The notes under the pieces were generated by a model. That model had not been told where the DNA came from, made no database searches, and was given only the letters and a program-made list of their open reading frames with translations. This document shows, piece after piece, positions 1 through 5,626 of a stretch of DNA of 5,761 nt. The stretch spans positions 1 to 5,761 of the forward strand of contig VBHV01000291.1 in assembly GCA_005881995.1 (NCBI GenBank), given 5' to 3'. This stretch comes from Chloroflexota bacterium (lineage in GTDB: Bacteria; Chloroflexota; Ktedonobacteria; Ktedonobacterales; Ktedonobacteraceae). The first letter of the stretch is position 1, and every line of letters starts with the position of its first letter. The translations under genes and the position numbers were made by a program.

Positions 1-582
1 CAGGCCAATGCCGACCAGGGTCAAGGCTGGATCAAGAATATTGTTTCGATGCCCCCAGGCCTCAGCTGAATCATCATACATGTACTCGTAGATCGCTCCC
101 GCGCCCGCGACAGGATTACCGGCCAGGTTTTCTGCTGCCAGATAGTACTGGGTGGCGATCGCGGGATTGCTGTTGATGCGATCAGCAAAGGTGCCTCCAA
201 TCGGGCTGGTATGCGAGAAGAAGTTCAGGTCCAGCATTTGCTTGCTATAGGCAGCGGCCATCTGCGAGAGGTTGGCATCCATCTGGAGCGGATGCAGGCC
301 ACGGTCGGTGCGCTCGAGGTTCACGAGCACAAATTGTTGTTGTACGGCAGACAGCTGCCAGTAGTTGGCAGGCAATTGCAGCGAGTGGAGATTTTCGCTC
401 TGGCGAGCATAGTTGATCGCTGCAATTCCGTCCTGTTCACTGCCCGTCCTGAGATAGTCCGGTGAGGCGGGAATATCGACACGCCCAGACGAGCGGGCTG
501 CCACCGGATGGTGCAGCCAGACAACCATGAGGATGGTAGCCAGGACACAAAAGAAGGGCAGCACAAATAAAGCACGTCGCAT
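1..582 (-). CDS. Secreted CAP/SCP-domain (YkwD-like) protein, C-terminus cut off by window edge
   Basis: The frame is open from ATG at 582 to base 1 (194 residues seen). The missing end is outside the window. Residues 1-29 look like a signal peptide or N-terminal anchor: Arg-Arg, a hydrophobic stretch at about 5-23, then Val-Ala-Ala as a possible signal peptidase site after residue 29. Residues about 84-194 match the bacterial CAP (cysteine-rich secretory/antigen 5/PR-1) fold: an N-terminal VNLERTDRGLHPLQMD helix (87-102), FFSHTSP with His124, AAEN with Glu151, and WGHRNNIL with His178. These are the family's conserved cavity His/Glu/His positions. About 55 residues of low-complexity linker precede the domain. 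An SD-like GGAGA (593-589) lies 6 bases before the ATG, which supports this start. Bacterial CAP proteins are extracytoplasmic and their biochemical role is mostly unknown; do not assume a catalytic activity. The gene is on the same strand as murE/mraY, but a 248-base gap separates it, so co-transcription is uncertain. The family call is confident and the function is not. Confidence 0.8.
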   Translation of the reverse strand, partial: MRRALFVLPFFCVLATILMVVWLHHPVAARSSGRVDIPASPDYLRTGSEQDGIAAINYARQSENLHSLQLPANYWQLSAVQQQFVLVNLERTDRGLHPLQMDANLSQMAAAYSKQMLDLNFFSHTSPIGGTFADRINSNPAIATQYYLAAENLAGNPVAGAGAIYEYMYDDSAEAWGHRNNILDPALTLVGIGL

Positions 583-782
583 TGGGATTCTCCAGACTTC
601 TTGATGGATTTAATAGTGGTAGATACACTCATTACCATCGGCAAAGAAGCTGGATACTTTAAGGGGAAATTTGATGTGACGATTGAGCATTCTGAGCTCT
701 TGTTGTATGGAGTTTAGCCCTACCTCAAACGACTCTCATCGCTCTTCTTAGCGTCGGGAGCGCGATTTTACCTGATTTTAGG

Positions 783-807
783 CTCGGCCCACGGGATGGG
801 CAACGAG
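783..807. other. Bulged hairpin downstream of the mraY tail
   Basis: CTCG-GCCCA, a 5-base loop, then TGGGC-AA-CGAG: nine paired bases with a two-base bulge. On the minus strand it lies 24-48 bases past the stop at 831, where a terminator or 3' stabilising hairpin would be expected. No T-run follows on either strand, so it is not a standard intrinsic terminator. The rest of 583-830 shows no gene and no clear promoter for the CAP gene. Confidence 0.3.
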
Positions 808-830
808 AATAATGTGCAGGAGGACTCCAT

Positions 831-1467
831 TCACCGTACGCGCCTGTCTATAGTCTCTTCGCTGCGCACAGGCTCATGAGGGTTAGGCAGATCGGCGGGT
901 GCCAGGTTGCCCATAATCACCGGCTCCTGCCGCAGGATCTGGTCGCGCCGTATGGGCTGCGTCTCTTGCTTTTCAAGGGCGAGCCGCGCATCCAGTTCTT
1001 CCAACAAATGAGCAATATCGGGGCGAAGCATGCGATTCTTCTCCGGTATGCGTGTCCACTGCGCCAGGGCAGCCGGGTAGTAGCCGGCGCGATAGCAGTA
1101 CAGGCCGAGCATGGCACGGGCATCGTAGATATTCATACGCTGCCACAGGGCAAGCTCCTCTGCGGGAGCCGTAGTACAGCGCCAGCCTGCGGCGGCGCGT
1201 GCGTTCGGCCGGGTGCTTGCCCACGAAATATCGGCGCGTATAGGAGCCGCTGGACCAGATGAACCATGCCAGAATAATGACCAGGCCACGGCCAAGGTAG
1301 CGTTCCCAGGTTTCAGGCGCAAAGACGGACAGTACGCCCAGCGAGGCGAAGCAGGCACCCAGGGCCCAGGCTCCATAAACCAGGCGGCGGCGATCCCATC
1401 CTAGCAGATCGAAATGGTGGTGCAGCGGTGTTGCCAGAAATGGCAATGGAAACTCTGTATGCGACAC
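831..1467 (-). pseudogene. C-terminal part of MraY (His-His-His loop, last helices) plus TPR-like tail; frameshifted
   Basis: The frame opens at GTG (1467), 9 bases after the mraY TAG and in the same frame as mraY. Residues 11-24 (LATPLHHHFDLLGW) are the cytoplasmic His-His-His loop of MraY, which normally lies inside one MraY polypeptide. A helix follows at about 29-50 (the usual last MraY helix), then an extra helix at about 57-74 and a basic stretch (AERTRRRRL, 87-95). After about residue 101 (base 1167) this frame becomes nonsense-like, while the frame one base over becomes protein-like. The switch is at or near a CCC run in the sense strand (plus-strand GGG, 1164-1166), and dropping one C gives GSAEELALWQRMNIYDA. 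The restored tail (about 110 residues, 1163 to 831) holds one TPR-like helix pair (ARAMLGLYCYRAGYYPAAL) and a charged, Pro-containing end. Corrected length is about 211 residues. The SD is weak (GCGAG). It may be a relic, a sequence error, a +1 recoding site, or the second half of a split enzyme. The frame switch is well supported; its cause is not. Confidence 0.75.
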
Positions 1468-1476
1468 AAACTCGCG

Positions 1477-1479
1477 CTA
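1477..1479 (-). other. In-frame amber codon interrupting mraY
   Basis: The sense-strand reading is ACC AGC TAG CGC GAG TTT GTG, in one frame from the MraY core into the His-His-His loop. A single C-to-T change from CAG (Gln) would explain it. The next possible start, GTG at 1467, is in the same frame. Confidence 0.8.
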
Positions 1480-2448
1480 GCTGGTAAAGCGCAACACTTG
1501 CAGATTTTTGCGGAAGAAACGGGTCATGACCTTGGCTGAGATCAGCGCGGAAAGTCCTTCGAGCACGAATACTCCCCCGATCATGAGCAGCAGAATTTCG
1601 TTGCGCGACAAAATAGCGACCATTGCCAGGATACCGCCCAAGCCCAATGCGCCGCTGTCGCCCATGATAATTTTCGCGCGTCTGCGCGCGCTGCCGCGCC
1701 GCGCCGCCCACGATGAGGGCCAGTTCAGCGGCAGATACCCCAGCACACTGCCCGCGCAGAGCAGCGCCAGGATTTCCAGGACGATGCCTGCGGGATGTTT
1801 CGGATTGAGCAGAGAAGTGATAATAATGGCAAAGGCCAGGGCCGCGCTAAACACCAGGCCACCCGCCAATCCATCCAGTCCATCGCTAAAATCGACCGAG
1901 ATGGAGGTAACGCTGCCGATCAAGCCCGTCATCAGCATAAGGAAGATCAGCCAAGTGAAGGGGAGGTCGAAGATCGGCCTCAAGATATCCAGGTAGGGAG
2001 AGTAGGGTTCGCGCCCGTGCTGCGTGAGCAAGTAATAAAAGAGTGCGGCTGCCATAGATACAAAAAGCACTCCGGCAAATTTTGCGCGCTCGGAAATTCC
2101 TTCATTTGCATGCACTTTGCACCAGTCGTCGATGAAGCCAACAACCATAAAGCCGAAGGTCGCGCCGAGACCGATCAGCAAGAGAGTCCATTGTTCAGAA
2201 GAGAGCTTGAAGAATAAGCCCGCGCCAATGCCTGTCGCAATTATTGCCAGGGTAATCGCCGGGCCGCCAACCAGCGGCAGTTCTATGGTCTTGATTTCTC
2301 GACCACTCGCTGGAAGGTCTGAGCGGTGCGGACCAGGTTTAAATTCACCACTGCGGAACTTCGGGAATAAGAGCTTCGCGACCCAGGACAAAACCAGGGT
2401 CAGTAGCCCGCACGCGACGAACATCAGCAATAACCAGACTGGAACCAT
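1477..2448 (-). CDS. mraY: MraY-like phospho-N-acetylmuramoyl-pentapeptide transferase, ended early by in-frame TAG
   Basis: This is an integral membrane enzyme of the MraY/WecA (glycosyltransferase 4) family. MraY moves phospho-MurNAc-pentapeptide from UDP to undecaprenyl phosphate, making lipid I at the inner face of the membrane. Visible motifs in the 323-residue product: PLVGG (58-62, family PTMGG), FIDDWCKV (105-112, the catalytic Asp-Asp pair at 107-108), SDGLDGLA (188-195) and MGDSGALGLGG (262-272, the Mg-binding Asp at 264). About nine hydrophobic helices are visible. I chose ATG 2448 because GGGAG (2458-2454) sits 5 bases before it and the first helix starts directly (MVPVWLLLMF). 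The longer TTG start at 2514 has no SD and coincides with a -35-like TTGACG. Oddities: the product stops (TAG, 1479-1477) before the His-His-His loop and last helix, which follow in frame; a basic insert (about 247-258) precedes MGD; and the usual NAVNLTDG reads ISVDFSDG. It follows murE by 95 bases. The family is sure. A working housekeeping MraY is doubtful as read. Confidence 0.85.
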   Translation of the reverse strand: MVPVWLLLMFVACGLLTLVLSWVAKLLFPKFRSGEFKPGPHRSDLPASGREIKTIELPLVGGPAITLAIIATGIGAGLFFKLSSEQWTLLLIGLGATFGFMVVGFIDDWCKVHANEGISERAKFAGVLFVSMAAALFYYLLTQHGREPYSPYLDILRPIFDLPFTWLIFLMLMTGLIGSVTSISVDFSDGLDGLAGGLVFSAALAFAIIITSLLNPKHPAGIVLEILALLCAGSVLGYLPLNWPSSWAARRGSARRRAKIIMGDSGALGLGGILAMVAILSRNEILLLMIGGVFVLEGLSALISAKVMTRFFRKNLQVLRFTS

Positions 2449-2486
2449 GTCAACTCCCACAGACGAAAAACTTTCCAGGCGCTTCA

Positions 2487-2514
2487 AAAGTATTTTCAAG
2501 CTTTGAAACGTCAA
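2487..2514 (-). promoter_or_regulatory. Possible promoter with a palindrome, upstream of mraY
   Basis: TTGACG (2514-2509, five of six to the -35 consensus) is followed after 16 bases by TACTTT (2492-2487, three of six to the -10). The spacer contains a clean inverted repeat, TTTCAA-3 bases-TTGAAA (2494-2508), which could be an operator. The weak -10 keeps this tentative. It lies inside the longer TTG-started reading of mraY, which is one reason to reject that start. Confidence 0.25.
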
Positions 2515-2543
2515 ACATATTAAGACAGTAACATGATGTATTT

Positions 2544-4091
2544 TTAACGATAATCCAATAATAAACGTAATTGTTCGCGCGCTACGCGTCGATCATCCCA
2601 GGGTATCTTTTCCCCTCCAATAATAATACTTTGTTCGTGGCCTTTTCCCGCCAGTAGAATGGTATCACCTGCCCGCGCCCTTGCAAAGGCCGCTGCAATG
2701 GCTTGTGTGCGGTCCGCGATACATAGGAAATCGCGCCCCTCGCGTTTGCCCGCCGCTTCGCAGCCCCGGGCTATCTCGCGCAATATCTGTACACGATCCT
2801 CCTCGCGTGGGTCTTCATCAGTAATAACGCAAAAATCGGCCATCTGGGCGGCAATTTCTCCCATAATGGGACGTTTCTGCACATCTCGTTCGCCTGCCGA
2901 GCCAAAAACAACCAGTAAGTTGCCCGCAGTGAGTGGCCGCAGAATCGCCAGTACTTTTGTCAGGCTATCAGGAGTGTGGGCGTAATCAACAATCACAGAA
3001 AATGGCTGTCCTTCGTCGATACGCTCCATACGGCCGGTCACACCCGCGACTCTGGCCAGCCCGCGCGCAATCATTTCGGGCGCCACTCCTTGACTATACG
3101 CTGTTGCAATCGCGGCAAGGCAATTACTGACGTTGAAACGCCCTACGAGCTGTGTTTCAATCGCAACCTCCGCGTTGGGAAGGATAGCCCGGAAACGGGT
3201 GCGCTGCGCGTCCATCTGGAGATCAACTGCCCGTACGGCGGCGGGAGAATCAATACCATAGTCGAGGATGGGCACGCGGCAGTACGGTTTCAAGACCTCG
3301 TAGGATGCATCGTCGCGGTTTAAGATAGCGGCAGGCCGTATTCCCAATCCCTTATCGCGTTGAGGATCGAGCATTTCGAAGAGACGCGCCTTCGCCCGCC
3401 GGTAATTTTCAAGCGTCTTGTGAAAGTCAAGATGCTCGTGCGTAATATTTGTGACCACCCCGACATCAAAAGCGCATCCACGCACGCGCTGTAGTTCCAG
3501 CCCATGCGAAGTTGCCTCGATGACGGCATGCGTAACGCCCTCATCGAGCATGCGGCGTAATAACTGCTGCACCTCCAGCGCCTCCAGAGTGCTCTGGCGC
3601 GTCGTGTTCTCCCATTCCTCGGAATGAATCTTGAAATTGGCGGTGGTCATCAGCCCGGCACGTATGCCAGCTTCGCTGAGGATCGTGTGTATGAGATTGC
3701 AGGTGGTAGTTTTGCCATCCGTACCCGTCACGCCAATCGTGCAAAGTTGTTGCGCCGGATAGCCATAAAATGCACTGGCAAGGTCGGCCAGCGCTGCCAG
3801 GACATTGCGTACTGGTATATAGGGCAATGGCAGTTGTGTATCTGAAGGTACCAGGTCATCAAGCGCAGGTCCAAGCGCCGCCACTGCTCCCCGCTGCGCG
3901 GCGTTCGCGAGGTACTTACGTCCATCGGTATGGGTGCCGGGAACTGCAATAAAGAGTGTACCGGGGGTGACCTTCCTTGAATCGTAGGCCAGCTGGCTGA
4001 CCTCGATCTGCTCACGCTCTCCACCGGCGGGCACACCTTGCCAGCGTTCCGGCTGCTCCTCTAATGCTGCCAGCAGCTTAGTAAGTCGCAT
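2544..4091 (-). CDS. murE: MurE-type UDP-MurNAc-L-Ala-D-Glu ligase (third-residue adding Mur ligase)
   Basis: This is a cytoplasmic ATP-dependent Mur ligase that joins a diamino acid to UDP-MurNAc-L-Ala-D-Glu in peptidoglycan precursor synthesis. The 515 residues fit the family length and show all three domains. The N-terminal UDP-binding part has AYDSRKVTPGTLFIAVPGT (35-53). The central ATPase has the P-loop GVTGTDGKTTT (120-130), SHGLELQRV (195-203), TNITHEHLDFH (214-224) and the Lys of NYRRAKARLF (Lys234), the position that is carbamylated in relatives. The C-terminal domain has DYAHTPD (369-375), TDEDPREED (424-432) and GKGHE (482-486). The ATG at 4091 has AAAGGA (4102-4097) with 5-base spacing. 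The substrate-recognition motif reads Glu-Asp-Pro-Arg where meso-DAP enzymes have Asp-Asn-Pro-Arg, so the diamino acid (DAP, Lys or Orn) cannot be called. The gene looks intact, in contrast to mraY next to it. murF is absent downstream. Confidence 0.95.
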   Translation of the reverse strand: MRLTKLLAALEEQPERWQGVPAGGEREQIEVSQLAYDSRKVTPGTLFIAVPGTHTDGRKYLANAAQRGAVAALGPALDDLVPSDTQLPLPYIPVRNVLAALADLASAFYGYPAQQLCTIGVTGTDGKTTTCNLIHTILSEAGIRAGLMTTANFKIHSEEWENTTRQSTLEALEVQQLLRRMLDEGVTHAVIEATSHGLELQRVRGCAFDVGVVTNITHEHLDFHKTLENYRRAKARLFEMLDPQRDKGLGIRPAAILNRDDASYEVLKPYCRVPILDYGIDSPAAVRAVDLQMDAQRTRFRAILPNAEVAIETQLVGRFNVSNCLAAIATAYSQGVAPEMIARGLARVAGVTGRMERIDEGQPFSVIVDYAHTPDSLTKVLAILRPLTAGNLLVVFGSAGERDVQKRPIMGEIAAQMADFCVITDEDPREEDRVQILREIARGCEAAGKREGRDFLCIADRTQAIAAAFARARAGDTILLAGKGHEQSIIIGGEKIPWDDRRVAREQLRLLLDYR

Positions 4092-4128
4092 GTATGTCCT
4101 TTATATCTTTTCTCCATTTTCCAGGCCA

Positions 4129-4157
4129 TTTGTAGGGGCGCGATTTAGAACCTTCAA
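4129..4157 (-). promoter_or_regulatory. Putative murE promoter
   Basis: TTGAAG (4157-4152) and TACAAA (4134-4129) are exactly 17 bases apart, each matching four of six consensus bases. Transcription would start near 4122, giving a leader of about 30 bases that contains the murE SD. The 87-base gap after the qng1 stop has no obvious terminator, so read-through from qng1 is also possible. Confidence 0.35.
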
Positions 4158-4178
4158 AAATTAAGAGGGTATGTAGGG

Positions 4179-5258
4179 CTAATAATACATAGTACGTACC
4201 CGGTGATACGGACGCATACTGGTAATGTTCTGGCTGAGAAGCCAGAGTTGTTGGTCTATCTCGGCTGCCGTGATGGACTGCACTCCGGCAATGGTCATGA
4301 CCTGTCGTAACAGTTCACACGCCCAGACTGTTGCCGCGCGTATCTCTACTTCCTCTTCTCCTCCCGGTTCCAGCGGTTCAAGCTTATCGATGCGCTCCGC
4401 CAGTTCGGGATGATATTCCAGTACGCCGAAATGGCGTAAGATTTGGGGCAGCTTATAATCCGCGAAAACGGTCAGCTGGTCCATGCCGGTCAATGCGCCC
4501 CACAGCTTGCCGCCAAATGCTCCGTACAGGTCGGCGGCGCAAATCTGAGCGCGTTTGAGGAAACGTACTTCCCGTTTGCGATAGGAGGCGACATCGTGGA
4601 ATGAGGGAAAAGCCTCTGCCAACAGCTGTGCGAGTTTGACCGCGCTCCTCCCAGCCTCTTCAATTACATGTGCGAACTGCCCATCGTATCGCTCTAATAG
4701 GACGTTGCCTACTTCATGCGCATTGGCTAAACGCTGCTCGAACAATGGAATCATCACCGGCCTATCACCATTTTCTGGTGGAATCCCACGAAAGATATGC
4801 GCCAGGTCTTCTCTGCTCATGCTACTCAGATAGCACGCGTCCCACAGGGGAAAGCCCTCTTCAACCCCTCGCTTGAGCGAGGCCGCTTCAGCCCAATACC
4901 CATTCAATATCTCACCCTGATACGCAATGCGCCAGCGCGGCGCGTCCTTCTGCGCCCAGAAGCAAAAGTTCAGCGCGTCGAGTACCAGCAACCAGTTCAG
5001 GGTACGCACTGTGCCATCAAAAAAATGATACTGCTCATACCATACAGGCGCTGGCGTTTGCGCGCTATTTTTGAGGTCTTTTTCCTGAGAAAAGGCATGC
5101 AGTTGATCTACGAGCGCGTCGAGACGGTCTCGATTGATCCAGACCCACTCTCCAGCCTCTACAACCGGGCGCGTCGTACTGAGTACACCTAAATCGTCGG
5201 TATCTGAGAGAGCATACATACTCTCGATATCATCAGTCGAATTCCACTGTGTTGTCAT
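4179..5258 (-). CDS. qng1: Queuosine 5'-phosphate N-glycosylase/hydrolase, queuosine salvage (DUF2419, Qng1 family)
   Basis: The Qng1/DUF2419 family releases queuine from queuosine 5'-monophosphate so that the base can be put back into tRNA. It was first known from eukaryotes and also occurs in some bacteria. The 359-residue product shows family-like blocks: WVWINRDRL (38-46), TLNWLLVLDALNFCFW (86-101), FRGIPPENGDRPVMIPLFEQR (156-176 region), ERYDGQF (189-195), FLKRAQICAADLYGAF (233-248), FADYKLPQIL (265-274) and EIRAATVWACELL (305-317). There is no signal peptide or membrane helix, so it should be cytoplasmic. I chose ATG 5258, with GGTGGAG upstream (GGAG 5270-5267, 8-base spacing). The alternative TTG at 5327 lies exactly on the -35 box of a good promoter and would place coding sequence over the -10. 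The N-terminal 35 residues are acidic and may be variable. No tRNA-guanine transglycosylase or queuine transporter gene is visible next to it, so the pathway role rests on family membership. Confidence 0.85.
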   Translation of the reverse strand: MTTQWNSTDDIESMYALSDTDDLGVLSTTRPVVEAGEWVWINRDRLDALVDQLHAFSQEKDLKNSAQTPAPVWYEQYHFFDGTVRTLNWLLVLDALNFCFWAQKDAPRWRIAYQGEILNGYWAEAASLKRGVEEGFPLWDACYLSSMSREDLAHIFRGIPPENGDRPVMIPLFEQRLANAHEVGNVLLERYDGQFAHVIEEAGRSAVKLAQLLAEAFPSFHDVASYRKREVRFLKRAQICAADLYGAFGGKLWGALTGMDQLTVFADYKLPQILRHFGVLEYHPELAERIDKLEPLEPGGEEEVEIRAATVWACELLRQVMTIAGVQSITAAEIDQQLWLLSQNITSMRPYHRVRTMYY

Positions 5259-5298
5259 GCATATTTCTCCACCGAGCCAACTTTCATTTCCCGCCTCG

Positions 5299-5327
5299 AT
5301 TGTACAGACAATGCATAGTTTCGTCAA
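5299..5327 (-). promoter_or_regulatory. Promoter of qng1
   Basis: TTGACG (5327-5322) and TACAAT (5304-5299) are each five of six to the sigma-70-type consensus and exactly 17 bases apart. The expected start is near 5292, about 34 bases before the ATG at 5258. This is the best promoter in the window. The short leader does not resemble the preQ1 aptamers I know. Confidence 0.65.
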
Positions 5328-5418
5328 TCACCCTGGTATTAGCGGTAATGCAGCCAGCAAACGCACCATCCAATGCCATGAATATCTCTGCTTGCTAGCC
5401 AAATTGGTTCAATAGCAC

Positions 5419-5447
5419 TTGACGAAAGACTCATCTTTGTGGACAAT
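5419..5447 (+). promoter_or_regulatory. Putative permease promoter
   Basis: TTGACG (5419-5424, five of six) and GACAAT (5442-5447, four of six) are separated by 17 bases. The spacer is almost filled by the repeat unit AAAGACTCATCTTTG, itself an inverted repeat (AAAGA-4 bases-TCTTT), which would be an ideal place for a repressor. Confidence 0.45.
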
Positions 5448-5474
5448 ACAAACATTACAAAAGAGTCATTTTTG
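5425..5474. repeat. Two direct repeats, AAAGA(C/G)TCAT(C/T)TTTG
   Basis: Copies at 5425-5439 and 5460-5474 match at 13 of 15 bases and start 35 bases apart. The first lies between the -35 and -10 of the putative promoter and the second lies just downstream. This resembles paired operator sites. No regulator gene is in the window. Confidence 0.5.
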
Positions 5475-5493
5475 ATGTACTATAAGCATCAAA
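5471..5493. promoter_or_regulatory. Palindrome around a second -10-like box
   Basis: Perfect arms TTTGATG (5471-5477) and CATCAAA (5487-5493) flank nine bases, TACTATAAG, that contain the -10-like TACTAT (5478-5483). The matching -35 is poor (TTACAA, 5455-5460, 17 bases up). The symmetry fits a binding site for a dimeric regulator. A transcript hairpin is also possible if transcription starts upstream. Confidence 0.4.
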
Positions 5494-5626
5494 TTTACCT
5501 GATGAACAGAAGGGAGGCATAAAGCCATAGCTGAATACTAGTTCGATGCATTCTTATTTATCAGCATAGTAGTTTCGCTTTTATTCTACCCTACCATCAT
5601 CGCTCTTACATAAGGGGAGGTGTCTC

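Larger units (their letters stand above)
5259..5626. other. Divergent control region between qng1 and the permease (368 bases, no gene)
   Basis: No protein-coding frame of useful size is visible. The qng1 side holds its promoter and SD (5259-5327). The stretch 5328-5418 shows only a short ATTA-4 bases-TAAT symmetry (near 5339-5350). The permease side holds a promoter, a pair of direct repeats, a perfect 7-base-arm palindrome and an SD-like AAGGGAGG (5510-5517) that has no usual start codon at the right distance. The long AT-rich permease leader (about 170 bases) suggests regulation. Confidence 0.6.

Noticed and set aside
321..644. Minus-strand frame of 107 residues overlapping the CAP gene, and the plus-strand frame at 211-465
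   Set aside because: Both are shadows: the CAP-domain frame through 1-582 has recognisable motifs, a signal peptide and an SD, whereas these show none.
735..762. CGCTC-13 bases-GAGCG as a terminator
   Set aside because: The arms are only five bases, the loop is long and no T-run follows on either strand.
2449..2514. TTG at 2514 as the start of MraY
   Set aside because: It has no SD and would add 22 residues before the first helix; ATG 2448 has GGGAG at 5 bases.
1508..3323. Several plus-strand open frames over mraY and murE
   Set aside because: They lie opposite well-recognised genes, show no family motifs and are typical antisense shadows of GC-rich coding sequence.
5259..5298. preQ1 riboswitch in the leader of the queuosine-salvage gene
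   Set aside because: The leader is only about 34 bases and lacks the hairpin plus A-rich tail of the preQ1-I aptamer; Qng1 also acts in salvage of queuine rather than preQ1.
5259..5327. TTG at 5327 as the start of the Qng1-like protein
   Set aside because: The TTG is the first part of a TTGACG -35 box with TACAAT 17 bases on, there is no SD before it, and ATG 5258 has a good SD.
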